64,000 bases of DNA from NCBI GenBank assembly GCA_027924585.1, contig BSBM01001666.1:1687001-1751000 (forward strand), in the 5' to 3' direction. A program made the translations under genes and the position numbers. A model generated the notes under the pieces. It was not told the origin of the DNA and ran no database searches. It saw only the letters and a program-made list of their open reading frames with translations. The stretch is from Larix kaempferi. Lineage: Eukaryota > Streptophyta > Pinopsida > Pinales > Pinaceae. Shown here piece after piece: positions 1 to 11,112 of this stretch (position 1 is the stretch's first letter; every line of letters begins with the position of its first letter).

Positions 1-1677
1 GAAGTAGGGATTGTCCCCAAACAAAATACATATTGATATTTACCAAAATACAAATAAATAAACTGTCAAGGAGGCCGAGAGAAACATTGTTAACATTTTC
101 AAGTTGATACAAGTATCGAAACCAGTAACCCTACTCTTTCCATAAACGAGTACAACGCAATGAACAATGTTCGGGTCTACTAGAATGGTACCCAAAAAAA
201 AAACAAAATTTTAAATTCTTTTACAACAGTTGGCCAAAACCCCAACACTGGTTTTTATCCAGAAGACAGTTACATTATCAACGCTATCACAAGGAAGTGC
301 CAAACAACTCAGTTTCATAATCAAACAGCGATAGAAAACCATCGCCTTAATAAAAATTTGTTTTCAGAAGTGTCATTCTTGTGGATAGGCCCGAAGCTTA
401 TTGTGGTTCCCAACCACTGGAGCTGCCTTCCCTTTTTCCAAAGCTATCGCTGAGACCCAAGTCGAGACTAGAGGATTGGTAAAAACCCCGTCAACAAGAA
501 ACAAGTGGTTAAAAGTTGAATAACAACATATAAAATAATTTTTACAAATAGTTAAATCATTTATAAAAGAAAGTTACAGAACCTTACCTTCACAAAACTC
601 GATCTCAGCCGAGAGCTTCCCAGCTGAAAGCCAAGTGACGAGAACTGTAACCTCTCAATGTAACCATAACAATGAAGACCACGATAACAAATTAATTGTA
701 ATCACCTCTGCGACTAAGTATAAATTGAGGTTGCGTTCAAGTTTCTCATAGCCATGGCGGCTAAGAGAGCATGGCTCTCCAACCCTCTGAAAAACATAAC
801 AAGAATTCCAATGACCAAACTCTTAGCGCATGGATAGGGTTTTCCCAATACGCGGAATCCACTCACCAAGTCAATCACATGGGCACATTTAATGTGTGAT
901 CTGTCAACCAATAACATTTATATATCAAACTTCATTGCTATAGTCTTATGCCATCGTTTATATGTTAGTTCAATACTTTTATGCCGAATTGTCTTGAACC
1001 ACTTTCATATAGTTTGGTTCACAAATAATCCATACCATAGAGTTTTTCCTAGGAACCTTGAACCCTATGGTGGAGCGTTAACCAAGCAATATAAGTACAA
1101 TGTAAATGGACTATAAAAATAAGGTTTATCACCATTGAAATTGGGTTAAGAATCTCCAACTCTTTAGTTGAGATTTGACTAAGTCTTATAATTAACCAGT
1201 AAGGAGTAAAGATGTTGCTTGTCACCATAATAACCTTGGTCATAATATCAAAATAAATTCTTTGGATGCATGTTCTCAACTGTAACTTGGTCAAAGTGGT
1301 AGAATGCATTAGCTTAAAGATAAGTAAGCTTCGGGGCGTCACAAGGAACCCCTTCGACAAAAGAAATACATGTTCAGAATTAACATCGTAATTATAACTA
1401 CAATATCATATTATGACCCGAAGAATGACAAATTAAATATCAACATCGTCTTAAGCATTAAATCATCATATTAAAACAGTAAAAAAGAACTTTGTATCCA
1501 GTGGTTTAGATACATTAAATAAACGATGAATTTTGTAAATAAGTATCGCTATTACAAATTATAGTTAAGCAGTTAACAAGGGGTTAAATGTTTATAAATA
1601 TACTTTCCACATAGTAAATTGTAGCATTTATACTACACATAATTTTTTAAATTTTTATGAATTTTAGAGGTGTTACA
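1..1677 (+). repeat. Probable 5' LTR region of element A (left edge not defined)
   Basis: No coding sequence is recognisable; the short open frames here have no motif. The stretch ends in ...GGTGTTACA, followed two bases later by a tRNA-Met-like primer-binding site, so at least its right part should be the 5' LTR of gypsy element A. I could not align it with the sequence after A's polypurine tract, so the LTR start is unknown and part of the stretch may be unrelated flank. Confidence 0.4.
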
Positions 1678-1679
1678 TG

Positions 1680-1691
1680 TGGTATTAGAGC
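1680..1691 (+). promoter_or_regulatory. Primer-binding site of element A (tRNA-iMet type)
   Basis: TGGTATTAGAGC differs by one base from the plant tRNA-iMet complement TGGTATCAGAGC. It lies two bases after the LTR end TTACA and about 100 bp before gag-like sequence, which is the normal position for priming minus-strand synthesis. Confidence 0.85.
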
Positions 1692-1790
1692 GCACACTAG
1701 GCCTTAAAGTGGCTCAACGCGTGCAATTGAAATTGAAAACAGAAAACACAGTTACTGATTTTTGTTTTAATTTTTTCATGTACAAAAAAT

Positions 1791-3140
1791 TTGGTATCTA
1801 AATTGCAGGTAATGCAAAGACAAAAAGAATCTGCTAAGGATAGATCTCATCATAATGAACAAAATAATAATGGACATGAACATGTTAATGAAGAAAATAT
1901 TTACGTGGAATTAAATGATAATTCATATGAACTTATTTGCACAGTTAAATATTTAAAAGCTGAAATGAAAACTGATAATTAGGAAGAAAATGAAAGAATT
2001 TTGAAGGCACAAGAAGAGTTGAATCAAATATTACTAGATAAATTTCATAATGAGGGAGAAGACAAAAGAACATAATTCAATTCTGAATCTGGAACCATGT
2101 CTTATCAACACAAATGTAAGAATTTAAAATTTTCTAATGACGAAAGTGATTTATCATCCAAATATAAAGTTAAAACACATAGAAAGAAACATAAGTATTC
2201 TAGTGATAGTGACTGGAGTTCTAGAAGAAGGAATTACAAACCATATGAAGAAATTTCTGGGGAATTCAAGAAGATAAAACCTCCAACGTTTAACTGTGAA
2301 AATGAAAAGGGAGAAGCAGCTGAAGCATGGCTGTCAGGTATGAAGAAATACTTTCAAATTTATGATTATTTAGATAGGTTGAAAGCTAAGATGGCCATTT
2401 ATAATCTCTTCGGGAAAGCATATATTTGGTGGCAGGATATAAAAAGGGTAAAAAGCATTAAAGAAAAGAGTGTAACTTGGAGTACATTTAAGAAATATTT
2501 TAAGAAGAAGTTTATGTCTGAACAGTACTATGAAGAAAAAGCAAAAGAGTTCTATGATTTAAAACTAGGCTCTATGAACATGAAAGAATTAAGCAGTAAA
2601 TTCTTAAGTCTGTTAAGATATGTACCTTACATTGTTGATGAGAAGCCTAAAATACAAATATTTTTGAGTTGCTTACCTTTTAACATGAAAGACAGAATTG
2701 AGTATGACAACCCTAAGAATCTTGAGGAAGCTATGAGAAAGGCAAACTTCTGTTATCAACAAAACAAAAAAAGAGAAGGCATACCTAGCTGGAAGAGTAA
2801 TAAACCAAGTAATTTTGAACAAAGAAGGAAATTTTTTAAATTTAATAGGAATGTTGGAAATAACAAACAAAATTTCACTAGTAGAAATTTTCAAGGAAAT
2901 AATTTTAAAAGCAACACACCTTAGAATTTTACAACTGCAAGAAACATGCCTAATAATTATGCTAAAAATAATGAACAAAAGGCACTTGTAAAATGTTATA
3001 AATGTCAAGGACCACATTATGAAATAAACTGTCCTAATAAGAAAAGAACTGTCAGCAACAACCATATAGTGCAGGAAGAGCCAACAGTTGGTGACTTAGC
3101 GAGGGAAATGCCCAGGATCAATGCAGCCTTGGAAAATTGA
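1791..3140 (+). pseudogene. gag: Element A gag (broken)
   Basis: Gag forms the particle that packages the element RNA. The main body is open at 2097-2924 (275 aa). It has a basic Lys/Arg/Ser-rich N-terminus, a retrotransposon gag core (AEAWLSGMKKYF, then WWQDIK, TWSTFKKYFKKKF) and an Asn/Phe-rich basic tail. A stop at ~2925 separates it from the zinc knuckle at 2946-3140 (CYKCQGPHYEINC, CX2CX3HX4C), which binds RNA. An upstream open piece at 1791-1982 is probably the original N-terminus, cut off by stops around 1980-2075. The reading is otherwise continuous, so this is a gag with a few nonsense changes rather than separate genes. Confidence 0.85.
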
Positions 3141-3161
3141 CAGGCTGATCATCAAACCTCA

Positions 3162-3560
3162 ATGGTCGAAATCGAAGGTATGCTACAGAACAGACCCATC
3201 TCTATTTTAATTGACCTAGGTGCTAGTTTGAGTTATGCATCACCTGATATAGTAAAAGGATGTAAATTGAAAGTAGAAAAGTTTGAAAAGTCTAGGCTGG
3301 TTCAGTTAGCTACAGGAACCAAAAGGAAGGTAGTTGATTTTGTTAAAAATTGTGATTTGTTTATGAGTCAGTTTAAGACACAAGTAAAGTGATTATATTA
3401 CCGTTACGGTCTTATGATGTTCTAATCGGAATGGACTGGCTGGAAAAGCATAGGGTAATTTTGAATTGTTTTGAAAATAAATTTACGTGCTTAAATGATA
3501 AAGGAGAAACAATAACAGTAAAAGGAATCCCTAGAAAAACTTCAGTTAGATAGATTTCTG
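3162..3560 (+). pseudogene. Element A aspartic protease (broken)
   Basis: The frame contains ILIDLGASLSYAS. This is the retropepsin active-site loop, but the usual Ser/Thr after the catalytic Asp is Leu (DLGA instead of D-S/T-G-A). The open frame stops near 3392, and the rest of the domain (DVLIGMDWLEKH, 3415-3450) continues in another frame, so a frameshift is present. The enzyme would cleave the Gag-Pol polyprotein. It lies directly downstream of the gag zinc knuckle, as expected for gypsy elements. Confidence 0.75.
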
Positions 3561-3562
3561 CA

Positions 3563-4220
3563 TTGCAAATGAAAAAGGCTGTACGTAAGGGATGTAGAGT
3601 ATTTGCTGTAAATGTAATAAATGATGAACATACTACCAAAGAAGATAAAATAAAACTTGAAGATATACCAATCCTAAGAGACTTTTCAGATGTATTTCCG
3701 GAAGAAATTCCAGGATTACCTCCAAAGAGAGAATTGGACTTCACCATTGAGTTAGTACCTGGTGCGGTACCCAACTCAAAAGTTCCATACCGGATCAATA
3801 TCCTAGAGATTAACGAATTAAAATCACAGTTAAAAGAATTAATAGATAAAAACTACATAAGACCAAGTGTGTCTCCTTCGGGAGCACCTGTCATCTTCGT
3901 TAAAAAGGACGGTACTTTGCGTTTATGCATAAACTACCTCTAGTTGAATAAAATGACTATTAAAAACAAATATCCATTGCCCCGCATAGATGATCTGGTT
4001 GATCAAATACGCGGAGCAACGATATTTTCGAAAATAGACTTGAGATCTGGATATCATTAAGTCAGGATAAAATACGAAGATATATTTAAAACTGCTTTTA
4101 GAACCTGTTACGGGCATTACGAATTTGTAGTTATTCTTTTTGGGCTAACTAACTCTCCAACAATTTTCATGTGTTTAATGAATAATGTCTTACATAAGTA
4201 TTTGGATAAGTTTTCATGTG
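3563..4220 (+). pseudogene. Element A reverse transcriptase (truncated, no YxDD)
   Basis: Gypsy RT is recognised from the pre-RT segment (SDVFPEEIPGLPP), the fingers (YIRPSVSPSGAPVIFVKKDG, LRLCINYL) and motif A (KIDLRSGYH), then FGLTNSP. Stops interrupt it at ~3943 and ~4058. After YLDKFS at ~4200 the sequence jumps to the RNase H start, so the catalytic YxDD box, palm end and thumb are missing, roughly 170 residues by comparison with the family. This deletion alone makes the enzyme inactive. Confidence 0.85.
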
Positions 4221-4224
4221 TTAA

Positions 4225-4532
4225 AAATTCATGAAAAGAACTACGCTACGTATGATTTAGAGTTGGCTGCCGTTATACTCGCTCTGAAAATGTGGTTCCA
4301 TCATCTAATCGATAGAAAGTTTTCATTAATGACAGATAATAAAGGTCTAAAATATCTATTGGATCAACCAAATCTGAACGTAAGGCAAGCTAGGTGGATA
4401 GCTTTCCTTAGCAAATATTATTTCGAGATACAACACATAAAAGGTAAAGAAAATAAGGTGGCTGATTCCTTAAGCAGAAATGCAAAATTAAATTTCATGG
4501 CAACAATCAATACTTATAAAACATATTTATAA
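4225..4532 (+). pseudogene. Element A RNase H
   Basis: RNase H degrades the RNA strand of the RNA-DNA hybrid. Visible motifs are YDLELAAV (catalytic Glu), SLMTDNKGLKYL (catalytic Asp) and NKVADSLSR (final Asp). The first catalytic Asp segment was lost in the deletion that fuses this domain to the truncated RT upstream. The frame is open from 4185 to 4532, and its first residues belong to the deletion junction. Confidence 0.8.
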
Positions 4533-4649
4533 AATCAGCTCGAAGAAGGGATAAAACTGGATAAAAATTATAAGAAATTACAGGAAAAAGTTGCAGAAAA
4601 TAATTCTGAAAATTTAATAACATATTACAGTTTAAATGAAAATGGTTTA

Positions 4650-4876
4650 ATGCTGTATAAAAACAGACTATATGTACCAAATGTACCTGAAATTAAGTTG
4701 TTGATTTTAAACGAAGTACATAAGAGTCCTTATTCAGGACACCCTAGTTACCAAAAGATGATAACAATGTTAAGAAAATATTACTTTTGGCCAAGTATGA
4801 AGAATGAGGTGGATGAATACATAGCTAGGTGAATTGAATGTCAGCAAGTTAAATGATCCACATCACAGTTGGCATT
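4650..4876 (+). pseudogene. Element A integrase, N-terminal zinc-finger half
   Basis: The segment HKSPYSGHPSYQKM...YYFWPSM...CQQVK is the HHCC zinc-binding domain of gypsy integrase; the first Cys of the pair falls beside a stop at ~4832. The frame runs to ~4876, where element B begins. The missing continuation (PLTIPYWKWE) is found 6.2 kb downstream at ~11,120. Confidence 0.8.
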
Positions 4877-5366
4877 TGTTGTTGGATACTAACTTTGACA
4901 TCCTTGACTAGTATTCGCTGTTGATACAACTTCGACAAGTTTCGACGCGACATGACTTCGACAACTTCATCACCTTCGACATGATCAGCGACCTCACAGT
5001 TCGCAACATCGACATGCAGTGACGACATGCGACCAACGACTGTCGAACCTCGACAGACTGTCTCTCTGTCTTCCAGTCGACTGTAACGGTTGAACCACTC
5101 TAACTTCTTCTTGTAACTGAACGTAATGGGCAGGAACCCAAGCGTCTCAGATTTCTTTATAAGCATGTAAACTATTGTAATACATAGCTTATCTTGATCA
5201 ATCTAGAATAGTTCGCATTCCTGCATATTGTCTGTGTGTATTGTGTCATCTGTATTGCGTAATACTGCTTTTGCTCATTCTGTTTATTAAGCTTCCACCA
5301 TAACAGAGCCGACTCATTCAGTCGAACTGTTGTCCCCCTCGTGCTTCCTGGACACGATACAGATCA
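4877..5366 (+). repeat. 5' LTR of element B
   Basis: The proposed LTR starts TGTTGTTGG and ends ...CAGATCA, one base before the primer-binding site. The right end is firm; the left end is inferred from the break in A's integrase. The first third carries repeated TTCGAC motifs (4931-4980), which may be promoter elements. A partner LTR is absent. Confidence 0.6.
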
Positions 5367-5367
5367 T

Positions 5368-5379
5368 TGGTATCAGAGC
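5368..5379 (+). promoter_or_regulatory. Primer-binding site of element B (tRNA-iMet)
   Basis: TGGTATCAGAGC is an exact match to the plant tRNA-iMet complement, one base after the LTR end. Confidence 0.9.
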
Positions 5380-5437
5380 GTACTTAGTTTTCTTGCTTAA
5401 GTTCTGTGTATACACTTCTCTTGAAGTTACCTAATTT

Positions 5438-7700
5438 ATGCCAGTTCAAACTCACTCGCAATCTCAGCAATCCAAGCAGATACGATCTCCAGATATGGCA
5501 GAAGAAACAGACGATAGACATGCATCCGATGAGACAGCACAACTTATTGAGCAAGCTCTGGCTCAACAATGAACTGAAATGTTTGCCCAGTTCAATGAGA
5601 TTCTCTTGCGATTCGCTTCGTGTCACGTACCCACCCATCCATCCAAGGCAAGGGAGGGAACATGATACCAATCTTTGGGGCTTTCACATAAAAACTCAGC
5701 CAATTGATTAGATTCATAAAACCAAAAAAAAACACATGTGCAAGTGTATAATCCAAATAAGCACAGCAGAAGCAAGATCCACTACATGCACTGCTCTTCA
5801 TAAACATAACAGTCAATAATGAAATGACATTGCAGAATTAAATACACATAAGAATATACTCATCTTCATTGTGCAATTTTCCCAAACAACTAGCTATGTT
5901 GCTGCAACGTTCCACCCAACCATAGGCCAGTTGTGTTCATCAATCTCTCAACACAACTGCCACCCACGAGTTGGGCTTGATTCTTACAAGGAAAAGGGGA
6001 CATTCACTCTTTCACAGCCAATTGGTCATTTCATCTGAGCCAAGCCAGTCCACAGCTGGGTTTATTAGGCTACATTTGAACCCTGGAGGCTTACACTCAA
6101 GTTCAAGCCAAAGCAATGGATTTACCAACAGGTTGGCCGTGGGTTTTCCCAAATCGTTTCTAGTCAAAATTGGATTAAGGGATGGGAAAAACAATCACAG
6201 GGGAAAACGAATTCTTCCCCAGCTAATCAGGCATTCAACGGCCGAAAACGACCTCTATGGAACCCCAAGTCAATTCCTCTTCTTCCCCACTGGTAGACAA
6301 CACAAAACGCCCTTCTCCTTACTGAGGAAACAAGGATAAACAGAAAAACGTGGCTGCAAAGCACCTAGGTAGCTCTAAAATTGTGAGGGAGGAAGATTGG
6401 TTGATGGATAATGGCTTGGGAGAGAAAATCATGGTTCATTTCTTTCCCAAGAAGCAAAACGCGATTTCCCATGCAGGGTGGCTTGCCCATACTCGAATTT
6501 GGACAGCCATACCTCTCATTCCCCAAGGCATTAACTACCTCAACCAACTCTTGGGCGAAAATCAATGATTGGGTACAAAAGTCAACATGGGTAGTTGAGG
6601 GTTTGATGGGTTCTCTCATTGACACTTGGCTTGACTTGGTTGGTTCAAGGGTTTGAATGTTTTCCCTCCCAATTCCTTGTAAAATCATGCCCCCATGTCT
6701 TTGTTGCATTGCATAGCTAGTTGTGGGTATTTTTATTAAAATGCATATTACATGATGTTGAAATTCCAATGTGCCTGGCTAGCACACAAGCCATATGCAT
6801 CACTAAATCGATGGCGGGGCCTTGGCCTTGAGCTCCTCACCATGATTTCATAACAATATTACATCATTTACAATTTTAATGTGATAGGGTCAAGATGGGG
6901 ACGTGACACTTCGACATCCGGAGGATCCTCGACGAGAACTCACTCCAATAAAATCAGCCCCTTCAAAGTGCAAATGAATCTCGACATACCGAATCTTGAA
7001 GGAAAGATTGACGCGGAATCCTTCGACAATTGGGTGCAACAATTGGAATCCTATTACGCTGTAAATCAACTCTCCAAAGCTGAAAAAGTCACCATTGCAT
7101 CCTTAAAGATGTCAACCTCCGTGCACTGCTGATGAGAGAACCTCTCGACAAAGATGGAGAAAACGGAGATCCCATCGACACATGGGATAAATTCGTCGAA
7201 CACATCCGGAAGGAATTTCACCCGCCAAAATACCTCGAGCAACGGTATAAGAAGTGGAAGCAGCTAAGGCAATGGAAAGACCAATCAGTACAGAGTTACA
7301 CCGATGAGTTCTACCGACTCATGGAAAGACTTGGCGTCCAAGAAGAAGAGAAATTGCTCATTCTGAAATACACAAGCGGATTGTCTCAGTACATCCAGCA
7401 GGAGATGGAATTTTTGACTGTCAATACGCTTGCGAATTCTTTCCACTACGCCATCAAACTGGAAACCAAGTAGAAAGGAAAAGCATGTTTTGCGACAAAG
7501 CCGACATGAGGAAGACCACCCAATAAGAAGACACCAGCCGATTACGACAAGTCGAGATCTTCTCAACCGACACCACCAAAGCCTGACAACGGTAAGAAGC
7601 CTTTTCAAAAAAGGGAACGTAGCAAACAACCGCCGACCAGAAAATGGTGTGATTACCACCACTCATCTTGGCATGATACGTCCGAATGCAAAGCTCGGAA
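5438..7700 (+). pseudogene. gag: Element B gag, interrupted by a solo LTR
   Basis: The N-terminus begins at ~5438 (MPVQTHSQSQQSKQ). It runs through a stop at ~5571 into ...LLRFAS at 5620, and continues in the same frame after the inserted LTR at 6914 (TSGGSSTRTHSNK). The gag core is split over two frames: 6881-7132 (PNLEGKIDAESFDNWVQQLE) and 7132-7473 (WDKFVEHIRKEFHP, KWKQLRQWKDQSVQSY). It ends in a Lys-rich linker and a degenerate knuckle (WCDYHHSSWHDTSECKA) at ~7645-7700. At least one frameshift and one nonsense change lie outside the LTR insertion. Confidence 0.8.
5621..6908 (+). mobile_element. Solo LTR inside element B gag (1,288 bp)
   Basis: It starts TGTCACGTACCC and ends GGGGACGTGACA. 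Thus the ends are TG...CA with 12-bp near-perfect inverted termini, and it is flanked on both sides by the same 5 bp, CTTCG (5616-5620 and 6909-6913). The gag frame rejoins exactly once one CTTCG and the element are removed. No coding sequence or primer-binding site is present, so it is a solo LTR left by recombination between two LTRs. The family cannot be named, because no other copy is in the window. Confidence 0.9.
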
Positions 7701-7872
7701 GACATTTTTGACAAAAGTGTCGACCTCCGATGCATTCGACAAGACGGTGGAAGAATCTGGTCCAGACGCGACGACTCTTTTGACCTCGACAATTCAAGTA
7801 GCCTCGACTATTGTCGACGAGGAGGAACGAGAGCGCCTGTTACATACACGGATATGGGTCTAGAGAAACCCA

Positions 7873-8241
7873 TTGCATCTGATCGTGGACAACGGGAGCC
7901 AAAATAACTTCATTTTTGAAGAACTGGTGAAGAAATTAGGTCTTGTCACCACTTCACATCCTCAGCCTTACAACATCGGTTGGATGAAGGATGGACAAGA
8001 ACTATGGATCACTCGACAATGCAAACTCGCCTACTTCATAAAGCCTTTTGAAGATGAAGTACTCTGTGACGTGGCACCACTCTTCGTAGACGACGCCCTG
8101 TTTGGGAAACCTTACCTCCGGGATAGACATGGAAGTTATCAGTCACGGCCTCAGAAGGTGATTGTCAGAATCCAAAATCGATGGTTCAGCATACCAGAGC
8201 GTCAACCTACACTGACGGTTGCACTGATATTTTCCAGATAG
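7873..8241 (+). pseudogene. Element B protease and linker
   Basis: HLIVDNGSQNNFIFEELV matches the retropepsin active-site segment, with Asp-Asn-Gly-Ser in place of the usual Asp-Ser-Gly-Ala, followed by the conserved LCDVAPLFVDDALFGKPYL, which corresponds to the DVILG-type second half. The frame is open for 122 codons and then meets a stop at 8239 before RT. It would process Gag-Pol. Confidence 0.7.
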
Positions 8242-9300
8242 ATGAAGAAGCTCATCAATCATGCTCAGAAATTTGCATTAATCATGATCAAGCCGCAACA
8301 TTCTAAGAAGACTGCAACAACGAGTCGAGTCACCGACCAATGCAGTTCTAGACAGAGGCAGCAAGTCAATCATATTATTGATGAGTGCCAGAACCTCTTT
8401 CAAGCTCCAAATGGAGTACCTCAGCATTTCCAGGTAAAACACTCCATTGAACTTGTTCCTGGTTCTTCTTTTCCTAATGCATTTGTTTACAGAAGATCCA
8501 TTCTCGAAAATGAAGAGATTCGCAGACAAATCCAAGAGTTAATTGACAAAGGTCATATCCGACCCAGCTCCTCTCCTTATGGAAGTCCAGTCATCCTAGT
8601 TTCGAAGAAAGATGGGACTTGGCGCATGTGCATCGACTATAGAGCTCTCAACAAAATATCGGTGAAGAATCGGTACCCTCTGCTGCGGATAGACGAGCTT
8701 ATATACTGTCTGAAAGGTGCTAAATTCTTTACTAAGCTCGAACTCAAGTCGGGATACCATCAGATTCCAATCGATCCCTCAGATGTGTGGAAAACTGCTT
8801 TCAATACCAAGGAAGGATTGTTCGAATGGTTAGTCATGCCTTTCGGCTTAACCAACACACCTGCGACCTTCATGCGGAATATGGATAACTTTCTCTGACC
8901 TTTCATCGACAAATGAGTTATTTCCTATCTCGATGACATATTGATTTTTAGTCGATCATGGGAATAACATGTCGGACATCTTCAACAAGTCCTCGACACT
9001 CTCCAGCAACATCGGCTCTATTTGAACATGGACAAGTGCTCTTTTGCGATGACCAGCATCAAATATTTGGGGTATGTAATTGACTCTGCAGGCATTCACA
9101 TCGATCCAGACAAAGTACAGATCCTCAAAGATTGGCCCATTCCTAGAAGCATTCAAGAACTAAGAAGTTTTCTTGGTTTGGCGAATTTCTATCGACGATT
9201 CATACTCGGCTTCAGTCACATAGCTTGGCCCTTGAATCAGTTGACGAAGGGAAACAGGAAAATTGTCTTCCAATGGACAGAAACATATCAAGCAGCTTTT
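8242..9300 (+). pseudogene. Element B reverse transcriptase
   Basis: This gypsy RT is nearly complete. It has [31 protein letters not shown], motif [12 protein letters not shown] (the catalytic Asp of [11 protein letters not shown] is Glu), [12 protein letters not shown] and a YLDD box at 8926-8937 (VISYLDDILIFS), then LGYVIDSAGI and LRSFLGLANFYRRFI. Two stops (8896 and 8914) and a frame change separate the 8242-8898 piece from the 9022-9654 piece. The motif A change and the stops make it non-functional. Confidence 0.85.
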
Positions 9301-9715
9301 GAACAGCTCAAACACAGGCTCTGCACTGCACCAGTACTTATGTTACCTGATTTGCATTATCCCTTTGATATTGAGAAGAACGCATCGGACTATGCCTTGG
9401 GCGCAGTGATCACTCAGTCTGGTCACCCAATCACTTTTCATTCTGAGACTTTTAACGACACGGTTAGAAGATACTCGACGTACGAAAAAGAACTGTATGC
9501 CATTGTGCAATCTCTCAAGCAATGGAGGCATTACATCCTTGGCAAGGAAACGATCATTCTTACTGATCACAAGCCTCTACAGTTCGCTCCGACACAATCA
9601 AGGTTGCAGACAAACCGACAACTCAAGTGGATTAATTACCTACAACAATTTTAGTTGGTGATTAAGTATTGAAAAGGAAAGGCTAATGCCGCTGCAGATT
9701 GCCTCAGTCGACCAC
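9301..9715 (+). pseudogene. Element B RNase H
   Basis: The domain follows RT in the same frame: NASDYALGAVI (first Asp), STYEKELYAIVQSLKQWRHY (Glu), TIILTDHKPLQF (Asp) and, after a stop at ~9652, KGKANAAADCLSRPP (last Asp). All four catalytic acids are recognisable, so the domain is well preserved apart from two stops (9652 and ~9670). Confidence 0.8.
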
Positions 9716-9729
9716 CCATTACTCTCCTC

Positions 9730-10870
9730 TTGACAGTGATGAGTATTCCGGGTTACGACACGACCACTTGGCAACAGTTGTACGAGGATGACATCGACTT
9801 CTCAACAGTCTACTTACAGTTACAGACTAACAAGTCGTCGACCTCAGACTCTGAATACTTCCAAAAAGATACCTTGCTATACAATCTTGGACATCTTTGT
9901 GTAAGACCAGTGAGCAATGACAATAGCTCATTTGGGACGCACACTACAACAAGACCGCAAGACACTTTGGAGTAACAAAGACATTTGCTATTCTGCAGAA
10001 GTATTTCTTCTGGCGTACACTTTAATCTGACGTCAACAAGTACATTCGATCATGCGTGGTTTGTGCCATTGCTAAACCACCTAATCGACGACAGGGATTG
10101 TACACACCTCTGCCAGTTCCTAGTCGACCATGGGAATCTATTTCTATGGACTACTTGATGGGTTATCCTACTACCAAAAATCAACATGACGTGATATTAG
10201 TAGTATTCGAACGATTTTCCAAGATGGCCATTCTCATACCATGTAAGAAGACCATGACAGAGCAACATACTGCTCAGCTCTTCTTTACACATGTTTGGAA
10301 ACACTTTGGTTTACCCACAACCATCATTTTCGACTGAGATGCCAGATTCGTCAGCATCTTTTGGAAGACCCTCTGAAAATAGCTAGACACGCGACTCTCA
10401 TTGTCGACAACTTTCCATCCTCATACCGACGGACAGACGGAAGTTGTGAATCACTTGGTAGTACAACTGCTTCACATGTACAATCACTAGCATTGACGCA
10501 CATAGGATGAAAATATTCCATACATTTAGCACAGTTACAATCGTGCTCAACACATCTCTACAGGAAAGAGTACCTTTGAAGTCTGTTACGGATTTCAACC
10601 CTCAGCGCCTATCGAATTGATCAGCTCCTCGACACAGCCAAACTCCGACACAGATTGCAGTCAGTTAGAAGTTGATAAAGCAGTCAAGTTTCGAGAATAG
10701 ATTTGCGACATTCAGCGACAAGCACAAGATATGTGGCATAGAGCAAACGAGAAAGCTAAGGCCCGACACGACAAGAATCACATTCCTCATACATTTCACA
10801 TTGGGGATAAGGTCTGGCTACATCTTAAGAAGGAGATCTTCACAGGTCCTTTCAAGAAGTTAAAACCTTT
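9730..10870 (+). pseudogene. Element B integrase
   Basis: Pieces in order: the zinc finger (HYNKTARH..., SCVVCAIAK), the core first Asp in SISMDYLMGYP (10,145-10,175), the second Asp region FGLPTTIIFD followed by a stop then DARFVSIFW, and the catalytic Glu in HTDGQTEVVNH (10,425-10,455). The C-terminal basic part is WHRANEKAKARHDKNH and FHIGDKVWLHLK. Several stops and frameshifts (for example 9973, 10,028 and 10,335) break it. Integrase would insert the element's cDNA into the chromosome. Confidence 0.8.
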
Positions 10871-11112
10871 GCGATATGGTCCATAGAGTATTCTTCGACA
10901 GATTGGCGAGAACGCTTTCCAGCACGACATTCCTGCTTGCCTGGGTCTGCATCCAGTCTTTAATGTGGATCTACTTCGACCATACCGTGCACCCTTGTTG
11001 GAACACAATGAATTCTCAACAAAAGAACCCGAAGACATCCATCCAGATGTTCAAGAGCCTCTTCCTTGCGATACCATTGTGGGACAACGGGTATGCCTTA
11101 CAAGGACGAACA
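10870..11112 (+). pseudogene. Element B C-terminal tail, cut inside a chromodomain-like segment
   Basis: The sequence reads HPVFNVDLLRPYRAPLLEHN, then PDVQEPLPCDTIVGQRVCLTRT. This is the end of integrase plus the first strand of a chromodomain-like module. It then changes without transition into element A integrase. Chromodomains guide some plant gypsy elements to heterochromatin; here only the start survives. Confidence 0.6.

Larger units (their letters stand above)
4877..11112 (+). mobile_element. Ty3/gypsy element B nested in A's integrase (3' end missing)
   Basis: B has a 5' LTR, a tRNA-Met primer-binding site, gag, protease, RT, RNase H, integrase and the beginning of a chromodomain-like tail. 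It then stops abruptly at ~11,112, where A's integrase resumes. There is no polypurine tract and no 3' LTR. B therefore inserted as a complete element and later lost its right end, or was copied incompletely. The codon usage is rich in TCGAC runs, unlike the A/T-rich codons of A. Confidence 0.8.

Noticed and set aside
892-1360. Short open frames on both strands in the 5' region
   Set aside because: Below 105 codons, no motif, overlapping on both strands, and in a region expected to be LTR.
5384-6769. Several 60-134-codon frames inside the 1,288-bp solo LTR
   Set aside because: They lie on both strands of a solo LTR with defined ends and have no domain.
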